Shown here piece after piece: positions 1 through 6,458 of a DNA stretch of 7,560 nt (position 1 is the first letter of the stretch; each line of letters opens with the position of its first letter). The position numbers and the translations under genes were made by a program. A model generated the notes under the pieces. That model searched no databases. It was given only the letters and a program-made list of their open reading frames with translations, and had not been told where the DNA came from. The stretch is from JANLUX01 sp031363705 (GTDB lineage Bacteria > Bacteroidota > Bacteroidia > AKYH767-A > OLB10), in contig JANLUX010000386.1 of assembly GCA_031363705.1 (NCBI GenBank), positions 1 to 7,560 of the forward strand, read 5' to 3'.

Positions 1-816
1 GATTCAAATCAAATTAGACAGGGAAGCTTTAGTGTAAACCTGATTGTTCAAAAAACAAACCCGCTTTATCAAAAGCATTTGAAAATTTGTGCAGATGGCA
101 GAGTACCCTTTTACATTACCAGTTTAGGAAATCCATCAGAAGTAATTAAAATCGCTCATGGTTATGGTGCAAAAGTTTTTTGTGATGTAACAAATATCAC
201 ACACGCAAAAAAAGCATTTGATAATGGATGTGATGGATTTATTGCTGTATGTCAAGGAGCAGGCGGGCATGCAGGACCTTATCCAAACTCGATACTTGTT
301 CCCACATTGCACACACATTTTCCCGGCACACCGGTAATTGCTGCCGGAGGGATTGCCACAGGTGCATCTATTATTTCAATGCTGGCATTGGGCGCTGCAG
401 GGGTAAGTATTGGCACAAGGTTTATTGCAAGCAGCGAAGCCCCTGTGAGCGATGCTTATAAGCAAGCGGTTGTAAATTCACGAATGGAAGACATAGTGCT
501 TACGGAAAGGATTTCGGGAACGCCTTGTACGATTATTGATACACCTTACGCAAAAAAAATTGGTTACAAACAAAATTGGTTTGAACGAATGATGAGCAAT
601 AGCCCTCGAACAAAAAAATATTTTAAGATGCTGGTGCAGATAAGAGGAATGAAAAAATTAGAAGATGCAGTGAAGCCAGGTAACTATAATAATTTATGGT
701 GTGCCGGGCAAAGTGTGGAGATGATTCATGATATACTTCCCTGTGAAACGATTATTGATCACTTGGAAAAAGAGATGGAAAAGGCGATGAAGGAATTAAA
801 TGATTTGAAAATTTGA
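1..816 (+). CDS. Nitronate monooxygenase / 2-nitropropane dioxygenase family flavoprotein, 5'-truncated by window edge
   Basis: Frame 1 is open from the first base, so the gene starts upstream of the window; 271 C-terminal residues and a TGA stop are visible. Family members are FMN-dependent TIM-barrel enzymes of about 310-360 residues that oxidise alkyl nitronates; relatives include enoyl-ACP reductase FabK. Visible signatures, numbered from the window edge, are the GAGGHAG loop near 86-92 with the His that is catalytic in this family, the glycine-rich phosphate-binding segment AAGGIATG near 114-121, and GTRF near 138-141 followed by SSEA. The strand order and Cys/His placement fit the C-terminal two thirds of the barrel. 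No internal start should be chosen, because homology-like sequence (NPLYQKHLKIC) continues to the edge. The true substrate is unknown and many members are annotated only by family. It is probably co-transcribed with the DUF4442 gene 23 nt downstream. Confidence 0.88.
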   Translation, partial: DSNQIRQGSFSVNLIVQKTNPLYQKHLKICADGRVPFYITSLGNPSEVIKIAHGYGAKVFCDVTNITHAKKAFDNGCDGFIAVCQGAGGHAGPYPNSILVPTLHTHFPGTPVIAAGGIATGASIISMLALGAAGVSIGTRFIASSEAPVSDAYKQAVVNSRMEDIVLTERISGTPCTIIDTPYAKKIGYKQNWFERMMSNSPRTKKYFKMLVQIRGMKKLEDAVKPGNYNNLWCAGQSVEMIHDILPCETIIDHLEKEMEKAMKELNDLKI

Positions 817-842
817 AGATTTGATAATTTGGTGATTTGATG
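803..842 (+). repeat. Five tandem 8-bp units (ATTTGNNN) spanning the junction of two genes
   Basis: Five consecutive octamers are visible: ATTTGAAA (803-810), ATTTGAAG (811-818), ATTTGATA (819-826), ATTTGGTG (827-834) and ATTTGATG (835-842). The first five bases are invariant in all copies and the last three vary. The second unit contains the TGA stop of the flavoenzyme gene (814-816) and the fifth contains the likely ATG start of the next gene (840-842), so the repeat forms the whole 23-nt spacer. Slippage expansion of the spacer is the simplest explanation. A role in translational coupling or mRNA structure is only speculation. Confidence 0.85.
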
Positions 843-1355
843 ATGGCTATGCAGCTTGAAAAATATTTTTTAAAAGCACAACACTCATCGTTTTACAGAT
901 GGTTGTTGAATCACGGATTATGGTTTAAGATTCCTTTTAATTCTCCACACAAAATCCGGATAAAAGAAATTGGTAATGAAAGCATCGCAATGGAATTACC
1001 TTTTATCCGTTCAAACAAAAATCATATTAACGGAATGCATGCATGTGCCCTGGCAACGTTGTGCGAATATGTTTCAGGACTTAGCCTCGTGAGGTATTTA
1101 TCAGCTGATAAATACCGGATTATTTTGAAAGATATACATATCATTTATCACTACCAGGCAAAATCAAAAGTGACTGCGCAATTTCAGACGGATAAAATAT
1201 TGTTAGATGAAATAAAGAATCAACTGCAAAATGCTGAGGCGGTGTTGAAAGAATTGAATGTGGAAGTATATGATGTTAATCTGAATCATATCTGCACCGG
1301 AATTATCACCTGGCAATTAAAAAGCTGGAGTAAAGTTAAAACTGCTGTTCATTAA
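840..1355 (+). CDS. DUF4442 hotdog-fold (PaaI-like thioesterase-related) protein
   Basis: The protein is about 171 residues, close to the usual length of stand-alone DUF4442 proteins, which adopt the hotdog fold of acyl-CoA thioesterases. An N-terminal helix rich in aromatic residues (KYFLKAQHSSFYRWLLNHG) is followed by beta segments. The core helix motif NHINGMHACALATLCEYVSG lies near residues 61-80 and matches the NHxGxxHxGAL-type hotdog helix. Strands ending in ITWQLKSW close the domain. The acyl substrate is unknown. The start is uncertain: a TTG at 837 and ATGs at 840, 843 and 849 are in frame, with no clear Shine-Dalgarno sequence. I chose 840, the first ATG; 849 is equally reasonable. 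The gene follows the flavoenzyme by 23 nt and is probably in its operon, which could suggest acyl/lipid-related metabolism, but this is weak. A perfect 24-bp palindrome sits inside the coding sequence. Confidence 0.78.
   Translation: MMAMQLEKYFLKAQHSSFYRWLLNHGLWFKIPFNSPHKIRIKEIGNESIAMELPFIRSNKNHINGMHACALATLCEYVSGLSLVRYLSADKYRIILKDIHIIYHYQAKSKVTAQFQTDKILLDEIKNQLQNAEAVLKELNVEVYDVNLNHICTGIITWQLKSWSKVKTAVH
1093..1116. repeat. Perfect 24-bp palindrome within the DUF4442 coding sequence
   Basis: The half-site GGTATTTATCAG (1093-1104) is followed immediately by its exact reverse complement CTGATAAATACC (1105-1116), with no spacer. Flanking bases 1092/1117 do not pair. The palindrome is read in frame and encodes most of the peptide RYLSADKYR. 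Its form resembles a symmetric operator for a dimeric DNA-binding protein, or an intragenic hairpin, but the location inside an ORF leaves the function open. Confidence 0.9.
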
Positions 1356-1407
1356 TTAGGTCTTGCTTTCTTAACCCTTCATTCATCTATAAAATTTCTA
1401 ATTAATT

Positions 1408-1415
1408 TAACTTTG
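1408..1415 (+). promoter_or_regulatory. Putative Bacteroidota -7 promoter box (TAACTTTG) for the secreted protein gene
   Basis: TAACTTTG matches the Bacteroidota -7 consensus TAnnTTTG and lies 18 nt before the ATG at 1434. This implies a short 5' leader of about a dozen bases. I see no TTTG/TTG -33 box at the expected distance upstream (around 1385), so the call rests on the -7 element and its intergenic location only. Confidence 0.45.
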
Positions 1416-1433
1416 TGCAGATTTCCTCAAATT

Positions 1434-1865
1434 ATGAAAAAAATAAAACTTATCTTTCTACTGTTGCTTACCGTTTGTTTTGCAAAAGCACAAACCATTG
1501 CTCCCACTACTCCGGAAGAATACAATATTGGTTTAGCAGGATATAAAATGTTTTTGCAGATGAAGGTGGAAATAAAAAAAGGCTACAAGATTACCGACCT
1601 ACAGACGTTTGAATATGGGGAGCGCAAAGCTGAGTTTAAAGGACTGTATCGCGATGGAGAAAACAAGCCTTGTGCTGTGATAATTGTTTATTTAAAAATG
1701 CGTGGCTCACCTGAATACTATTGCATTCCTACTCCTGATGCGCCCGAAGCTTTGTGGGACCGTGTCAGAACATCTATAACCGGTGAAACTGATGTTAAAC
1801 AAGAGCAATTACAATTTTTCGGATTTGCCCTTGCCAAAGGCATGATGTGGTTCGCAACGAAGTAA
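1434..1865 (+). CDS. Small secreted protein of unknown function
   Basis: The protein is 143 residues and I do not recognise its family. The N-terminus is a classic Sec signal peptide: MKKIK, a hydrophobic run LIFLLLLTVCF, then AKA, with predicted signal peptidase I cleavage before Gln20. The mature part of about 124 residues is rich in Lys, Glu and aromatic residues. It contains two Cys residues, near 80 (NKPCAV) and 97 (YYCIP), which could form a disulfide after export. There is no lipobox, membrane segment or repeat. I chose the ATG at 1434 rather than a possible TTG at 1413, because the earlier start would place seven extra residues before the signal peptide and overlap the -7 box. The gene is monocistronic by appearance: 78 nt from the gene before and 131 nt from the one after, each gap with a promoter-like box. 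The thioredoxin-fold neighbour is also exported, but no functional link is shown. Confidence 0.7.
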   Translation: MKKIKLIFLLLLTVCFAKAQTIAPTTPEEYNIGLAGYKMFLQMKVEIKKGYKITDLQTFEYGERKAEFKGLYRDGENKPCAVIIVYLKMRGSPEYYCIPTPDAPEALWDRVRTSITGETDVKQEQLQFFGFALAKGMMWFATK

Positions 1866-1895
1866 AATGAAATATGCATTTATTCATGTTGAATT

Positions 1896-1924
1896 TTTGA
1901 CCACTTTTCAATTTTCTATCTTTG
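1896..1924 (+). promoter_or_regulatory. Putative Bacteroidota promoter (TTTG-N17-TATCTTTG) for the thioredoxin-fold gene
   Basis: A TTTG at 1896-1899 and a TATCTTTG at 1917-1924 are separated by 17 nt. This fits the sigma-ABfr-type architecture described for Bacteroides and Flavobacterium (-33 TTTG or TTG, -7 TAnnTTTG, spacers of roughly 17-23 nt). Transcription would begin near 1930, giving an AT-rich leader of about 65 nt before the ATG at 1997. The leader shows no obvious hairpin or Shine-Dalgarno sequence. Confidence 0.6.
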
Positions 1925-1996
1925 CTTCATATTTAATTCATAGCTTCAAGAAATTAACTATCTAAATTTATACACTTAAAATAATATATCTACTAA

Positions 1997-3211
1997 ATGA
2001 AAAAATATTTCCTTTATCTGAAAATTGTAATGATCAGCTCACTGTTTATTGCTCAATCTTTTACAAAAGCAATAGCGGATAATAATGATAAGCCAGGGGT
2101 TAAATTCCGTTCGCTGACATTGGAACAAGCAATTGTAGCTGCTAAAGCAGAAAACAAAAAAGTTTTTGTCCATGGTTTTACAGATTGGTGTCACTATTGC
2201 ATTTATATGAAAGACAGTGTTTATATTGATAAGGAAGTGGGTGATTTTTTTAATTCAAATTTTATATCTCTGAAAATAGATATGGAAAAAGAAGGTAAGG
2301 AGATTAATAAAACAATCAAGAGTCATACATTCCCTACATTTCTTTTTTATGATTCCAATGGTGAGCTAATTCACCGAGCTGCAGGCCGCAGATATAAACA
2401 ACCATTTATGGAACTTGGAAGAGAAGCACTTGATCCAAGACGCCAGATGCGTTATTATAAAAACAGATATGATTCAGCTACGGCAACTCCTGCCGAGGTG
2501 CAATTTTATTTCAGAATGCAGGAAATAGCTGGGATGGATGCACAGCTTATGATTGATGACTATCTGAAGAAACAACCTGATGCAGACTTTACTAATACAA
2601 ATAACTGGAGAATTATTTATGACATTATTAAAGATCCAACTTTACCGGTGATGCAAAGAATACTTGCCAATAAAAAAGAATTTGAATCAAAATATACAGC
2701 AGACAGCATCAACAATAAACTTATCAATTTATATAATTCATACCTGACCGGTTATGTGCAGAAATTGGATTCAGTTGGTTTTGACAAAGCAAAAAAACAA
2801 GTACTCAACACTAAAGGGCTTGATATTGCTCCTAAAATTGTTGCCTATGCCAACCTTAATAAATTGAAGATGAAATCGGATTGGGAAGGTTATAAAGTAG
2901 CTGGTAAAAAATTTGTTGACCAATATGCAATGGATGATTTTCGCAGACTCTTAGATATTGCACAGGTTTATTATGATCGTTTCTATACTGATAAAGAAGT
3001 TTTAGCACAAGCTGAGCAATGGGCATTGCGTTCAGTTAGTATAGCGGATTTATATAAAGGCAATCATTTGTTAGCTTCAATCTCTGTTATGCTTGGAAAA
3101 AAAGAACAGGCTTTAAAATATGCAACCCGGGCTGTTGAAGTGGCTAAGCAGAACAATAATGATTATAAGCAGACAATGTTGCTGCTTGACAGGATTCAGA
3201 CAATGCCGTAA
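1997..3211 (+). CDS. Exported thioredoxin-fold protein with CHYC motif and helical C-terminal region
   Basis: The protein is 404 residues. The N-terminus (KKYFLYLKIVMISSLFIAQSF) is a Sec signal peptide with likely cleavage around Ala25-Ala27, so the protein should act in the periplasm. Residues about 35-145 form a thioredoxin-like domain of the Thioredoxin_7 type. It has KKVFVHGFTDWCHYC with redox pair Cys65 and Cys68 (CxxC = C-H-Y-C), and the cis-Pro loop TFPTF at Pro113. The region from about 155 to the end is a helical extension, and its last 80 residues look TPR-like (AEQWALRSV, LGKKEQALKYATRAVEVA). Such proteins are usually thiol-disulfide reductants or disulfide isomerases for envelope proteins; the partner is unknown. 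The ATG is preceded by an AT-rich leader without a Shine-Dalgarno sequence, as is common in this phylum. The gene has its own promoter and terminator, so it is probably monocistronic. Confidence is high for the fold and low for the specific role. Confidence 0.83.
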   Translation: MKKYFLYLKIVMISSLFIAQSFTKAIADNNDKPGVKFRSLTLEQAIVAAKAENKKVFVHGFTDWCHYCIYMKDSVYIDKEVGDFFNSNFISLKIDMEKEGKEINKTIKSHTFPTFLFYDSNGELIHRAAGRRYKQPFMELGREALDPRRQMRYYKNRYDSATATPAEVQFYFRMQEIAGMDAQLMIDDYLKKQPDADFTNTNNWRIIYDIIKDPTLPVMQRILANKKEFESKYTADSINNKLINLYNSYLTGYVQKLDSVGFDKAKKQVLNTKGLDIAPKIVAYANLNKLKMKSDWEGYKVAGKKFVDQYAMDDFRRLLDIAQVYYDRFYTDKEVLAQAEQWALRSVSIADLYKGNHLLASISVMLGKKEQALKYATRAVEVAKQNNNDYKQTMLLLDRIQTMP

Positions 3212-3233
3212 ATAATTATTTGATTTTGACATT

Positions 3234-3265
3234 AAAAAAGCTGCAATCACCCTGCAGCTTTTTTT
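3234..3265. terminator. Bidirectional intrinsic terminator between convergent genes
   Basis: The arm AAAAAAGCTGCA (3234-3245) pairs perfectly with TGCAGCTTTTTT (3253-3264) across a 7-nt loop, giving a 12-bp stem. On the plus strand a run of seven T follows the GC-containing part of the stem (3259-3265), 22 nt after the thioredoxin-fold gene stop. The A-tract on the other side gives six T on the minus strand, so the element can also end the amidohydrolase operon. The last stem base (3264) is also the last base of the amidohydrolase TAA stop codon. Confidence 0.87.
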
Positions 3266-4991
3266 ATTGGCGTTTGTAAACCTGTTCACCATTTATATAG
3301 GTGAAAGAAACTTTAACACCAAATATTTTTTCAGGAGCACATCTCATAATATCATCTTCAAGAATTACAAAATCAGCTAACTTTCCATTCTCTAAACTTC
3401 CTTTTTCTTTTTCTTCAAAAGCTGCGTATGCTGCCCATATTGTCATACCTCTTAATGCTTCTTCACGGGTTAATGCATTGGCGGTTTGAAAACCGTCAGC
3501 AGGAAAATTTCTCTGATCCTTCCTAACCACAGCAGCATAAAACCCTAATAGAGGATTGATATCTTCAACAGGAAAATCGCTACCGTTTGCAATGAAATTA
3601 TTTTGTTGTAATAATTGTTTATAGGCATAAGCACCTTTCATTCTTTCTTGTCCAATACGTTCTTCCGCCCAGTACATATCCGATGTTGCATGCGTTGGTT
3701 GCACAGAAGGAATGATGGAATATTTTCCAAACAAATCAAAATCATTTTCATTCACTACCTGGCAATGTTCTATTCTCCAACGCCTGTCGTTTTTTTGTTT
3801 TAATATATCTCTATAAATATTTAGCGTTAAACGATTGGCCGAATCACCAATGGCATGTGTGCACATCTGGAATCCGTGATCGTAAATTTCTTTTGCTGCA
3901 GCCTTAAAATAATTACTATCATGCAAGAGCATTCCATAATGCGATGATTTATCAGAATACGACTGAAGAAGGCAAGCACCTCTTGATCCCAATGCCCCAT
4001 CACCATAAACTTTAAATGAACAAACATTTAGGCGGTCTGATTTGTATTTTCCATTTTCAAAGTAAAACTTTTTGTTACCCTCACCATACATGATCATTGC
4101 ATAGATACGTAGTTTAAGGATGTTTGCTTTCTGAAGGGAATCAATAAACCGGATAGTATCACGATCTAACCCGGCATCACATACCGAAGTTAGTCCTACA
4201 GCAAAACAATTATTTTCACCGTTCACTAAGCTTTTTATCTTTAACTGATTACTGAATTCAGGAATAAATTTTCTAATACTGTCAACTGCATTGTCAATTA
4301 AAATTCCGGTAAGCTTTCCACTATTTAGTTCTATTTCTCCTCCAAAAATTTTTGTTTGCGGGGTAATACCGGCAATATCCAAAGCCTTCTGATTAACTAA
4401 CAAAGCATGACCATCAACACGTAATAAAAAAACCGGAATGGAAGGAAATAAACTATCCAGCATTGTCTTATTTGGAAACTCTTTTACATCCCAATCATTT
4501 TGATCCCATCCTCTGCCTAATATCCAACTGAAGTTATTTGATTTTGAAAATGAGTTTACTTTTTCAATTACTTCGGCAAAAGATTTTGTTCCATATATAT
4601 TACAGCTTAAGAGATCAGTTGAATATTGATAAAAATGAGCATGTGCATCAATAAAACCAGGATAAACAAATTTACCATTCATGTCAATTTTTTCTTTTGC
4701 ATCAAATTTTTCTATCTCTTCATTACTTCCTGTTGCGATAATTTTTCCTTCTTTAACTGCAAAAGCCTGTACGATTGCAAAACTGCTGTCAACGGTGTAC
4801 ACTGTTCCGTTGAAGTAAACGGTGTCTGCATATCTGGGATTTGTCATATTGCAGGAATATAATAATGTGATGACGAGAATAAGGCAGCGAAGCGAGATGC
4901 TTCGTAACTCAGCATGACAAGCATGTGTGAGCTTTGTTATACTGAGGCACGAAGCATCTGTCATAATTGTAAGATAACTTTTAGTTTTCAT
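3264..4991 (-). CDS. YtcJ-like metal-dependent amidohydrolase (Amidohydro_3), predicted lipoprotein
   Basis: The protein is 575 residues; the catalytic part matches the YtcJ/NfdA-like branch of the amidohydrolase superfamily, which hydrolyses C-N bonds, often in formamide-type or unidentified substrates. Visible metal-site and catalytic elements are HxH at His117/His119 (PGFIDAHAHF), Lys327 in FKVYGDGALGSRGA, His379 (CTHAIGD), His409 (RIEHCQ) and Asp472 (NGSDFPVE). The small beta domain is formed by both ends (NGTVYTVD; LADFVILEDD). A lipobox LLYSC with Cys47 follows the hydrophobic run CLILVITLLYS, suggesting a lipid-anchored envelope enzyme. The ATG overlaps the preceding glycosyltransferase stop as ATGA, which supports this start. 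The odd feature is that residues about 11-33 are translated from a REP-like palindrome, which lengthens the region before the hydrophobic core to about 35 residues. An internal start at Met10 would not avoid it. The substrate is unknown. Confidence 0.88.
   Translation of the reverse strand: MKTKSYLTIMTDASCLSITKLTHACHAELRSISLRCLILVITLLYSCNMTNPRYADTVYFNGTVYTVDSSFAIVQAFAVKEGKIIATGSNEEIEKFDAKEKIDMNGKFVYPGFIDAHAHFYQYSTDLLSCNIYGTKSFAEVIEKVNSFSKSNNFSWILGRGWDQNDWDVKEFPNKTMLDSLFPSIPVFLLRVDGHALLVNQKALDIAGITPQTKIFGGEIELNSGKLTGILIDNAVDSIRKFIPEFSNQLKIKSLVNGENNCFAVGLTSVCDAGLDRDTIRFIDSLQKANILKLRIYAMIMYGEGNKKFYFENGKYKSDRLNVCSFKVYGDGALGSRGACLLQSYSDKSSHYGMLLHDSNYFKAAAKEIYDHGFQMCTHAIGDSANRLTLNIYRDILKQKNDRRWRIEHCQVVNENDFDLFGKYSIIPSVQPTHATSDMYWAEERIGQERMKGAYAYKQLLQQNNFIANGSDFPVEDINPLLGFYAAVVRKDQRNFPADGFQTANALTREEALRGMTIWAAYAAFEEKEKGSLENGKLADFVILEDDIMRCAPEKIFGVKVSFTYINGEQVYKRQ
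4888..4959. repeat. REP-like imperfect palindrome inserted in the amidohydrolase N-terminal coding region
   Basis: The outer 11-bp arms AGATGCTTCGT (4895-4905) and ACGAAGCATCT (4949-4959) are perfect inverted repeats. The complementarity continues inward, with 22 of 26 positions matching between 4895-4920 and the reverse complement of 4934-4959, around a loop of about 13 nt. A nested smaller inverted repeat, CGAAGC (4888-4893) with GCTTCG (4899-4904), adjoins it. The words CATGCTGAG and GAAGCATCT, and the peptide CHAELRSIS read from it, are typical of dispersed palindromic repeats that I recall from Bacteroidota genomes; copy number here cannot be checked from one window. The element is in frame with the gene. 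No REP-associated transposase (RAYT) gene is present in this window. Confidence 0.8.
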
Positions 4992-6451
4992 AATTGCTCA
5001 AATATTTTACATCGTTTGTTTTGCCAAATAAGTTTATATCGGTGTTGTTCCGATTTAACCAATTGAAGAATATTTTCTCCAGATACATTATCAACATACA
5101 ACAAATACTTTACATGAAATTTATTCAGCATTTTTTTTAATTGGGATGTAGAAAGATTATCCCGTGCAGGAATACAACGCCTGTCGGCACACAACATAAA
5201 TGCATGATGCTTTGTAAAAGCATACATTTTCTCCTCTGGCAAAGTGGTTTTAATAAATTCAAATGCAGATGCAACAGCGGGTTCATAAGGACCTTCCTGA
5301 ATTTCGCCTTGTTTCTGTAATATATTTTGCAGATTAATTTTATAAGACAATAACAGGATGAGCGGGATAATGTAAATTTTAAAACTATTTAATTTATAAG
5401 AAGGCAGTTGGATACTTTTTATTCCTTCTATCTGGTATAACAATAGCATGGGAAATACAGGCATCAAAAAACGAATAGCAGCCGACTTATACGGATATAG
5501 AAACATTGTTCCGAGATAAATAATAAAAAACCAATCTTCCGCATTTATTTTTCTGCGCAAACTGATAACAAATCCCATACATGCAATCACAACCATGAAT
5601 GATTTCAGCATGAGATTTGCAAATCCCCAGATTTCCTGTTCATAAATTAACGTGTAAACGAAAGTGTAATAATGTATGGTATCAAGCAAACGGGCATGGT
5701 CAATTAATCCTGAAATAAAAGAATAGGAGTTCCAGCTTTCAATAGTATTTCGCAAGAAAATAAAATTGAGTGCAAGAAAAATTGCAAGTGATAATATAGA
5801 AAACAACAATGGTTGCCTGATAAAATTCGAGAGATTTCTCCTGTTGGATTTATTGGTTATCCAGAATAAAAAATAAACAGGAACGATTACAACACCAATC
5901 AAACGGAAAGAAATCATTAGTCCTGTTAATATGCTGAGGAGAATAATTTGTTTTGTTGAGAACGGTCGTTTAACTACATCAAAAAATAAAAAAAGCAAAA
6001 TGATAAATGGAAAATCAGAAAGTATTGCAAGTTTTAACTGAAGAAGCTGTGGATTGTAAATCATGGTGCATGCCCACAACAGTGAAGGAAGAAATGAAAT
6101 CGTTTGACGTAAAAACCGGAATACAAGTAATGCTATAACAAAATAACATGCTGCCATCACACAGGAAAAAACAAACATATTATTTCCAAAAAAATAATAA
6201 AACGGGGCTAACAAAAGTGGTAACCCTACAGGCCTTGTCGGAGGACCTAAAACAGAATAAAATTCTGAGTCATAAATAGCATAAGTGGTTTGCGGGTTTC
6301 CCTCAACAATGCATTGTGCCTGTAAAATATACTGAGCAAAATCATCACCCCAATCATGAGATGAGCTCAAATTAATAAAAAGCACCGGAGCAAAAGCAAG
6401 TAAAACAATGATCCATTGCTTCCAACTCGTTTTTGTAGATGGCAATGGCAT
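4988..6451 (-). CDS. Multi-membrane GT-C type glycosyltransferase (GT39/ArnT-like)
   Basis: The protein is 487 residues from the ATG. It begins with a transmembrane segment (WIIVLLAFAPVLFINL), followed by a first outer loop carrying the acidic motif HDWGDDF near residues 32-38. In GT-C enzymes such an Asp-containing loop holds the catalytic base. A GPPTRPVGLPLL segment follows, then about eight or more further hydrophobic spans and SDFPF near 145. It ends in a soluble tail of about 110 residues (KTTLPEEKMYAF to CKIFEQL), predicted to face the periplasm. The enzyme should transfer a sugar from a polyprenyl-phosphate donor to a lipid, glycan or protein; the acceptor is unknown. I chose the ATG at 6451; a TTG at 6457 is two codons upstream. 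The gene begins about 7 nt after the dehydrogenase stop, and its own stop overlaps the amidohydrolase start. Confidence 0.78.
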   Translation of the reverse strand: MPLPSTKTSWKQWIIVLLAFAPVLFINLSSSHDWGDDFAQYILQAQCIVEGNPQTTYAIYDSEFYSVLGPPTRPVGLPLLLAPFYYFFGNNMFVFSCVMAACYFVIALLVFRFLRQTISFLPSLLWACTMIYNPQLLQLKLAILSDFPFIILLFLFFDVVKRPFSTKQIILLSILTGLMISFRLIGVVIVPVYFLFWITNKSNRRNLSNFIRQPLLFSILSLAIFLALNFIFLRNTIESWNSYSFISGLIDHARLLDTIHYYTFVYTLIYEQEIWGFANLMLKSFMVVIACMGFVISLRRKINAEDWFFIIYLGTMFLYPYKSAAIRFLMPVFPMLLLYQIEGIKSIQLPSYKLNSFKIYIIPLILLLSYKINLQNILQKQGEIQEGPYEPAVASAFEFIKTTLPEEKMYAFTKHHAFMLCADRRCIPARDNLSTSQLKKMLNKFHVKYLLYVDNVSGENILQLVKSEQHRYKLIWQNKRCKIFEQL

Positions 6452-6458
6452 CGGCAAA

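Noticed and set aside
79..81. TTG as the start codon of the nitronate monooxygenase gene
   Set aside because: The frame is open to base 1 with family-like sequence upstream, so the gene is truncated by the window rather than starting here.
249..461. Plus-strand open frame rich in Arg and Cys within the flavoenzyme gene
   Set aside because: It overlaps conserved FMN-binding motifs of the real frame, and its Cys/Arg-rich sequence is typical of an out-of-frame reading.
1866..1996. Possible riboswitch or small RNA in the 131-nt spacer before the thioredoxin-fold gene
   Set aside because: Apart from the promoter-like boxes, the spacer is AT-rich without a stable stem or a recognisable conserved RNA motif.
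3210..3221. 12-bp palindrome AAATAATTATTT after the thioredoxin-fold gene
   Set aside because: It consists only of A and T in an AT-rich spacer, where such symmetry arises easily; the real terminator is just downstream.
4626..4862. Plus-strand open frame of 78 codons opposite the amidohydrolase
   Set aside because: It lies wholly antisense to a well-supported gene with intact catalytic motifs, and its composition (runs of Phe, Cys, Ile, Asn) is that of a shadow frame.
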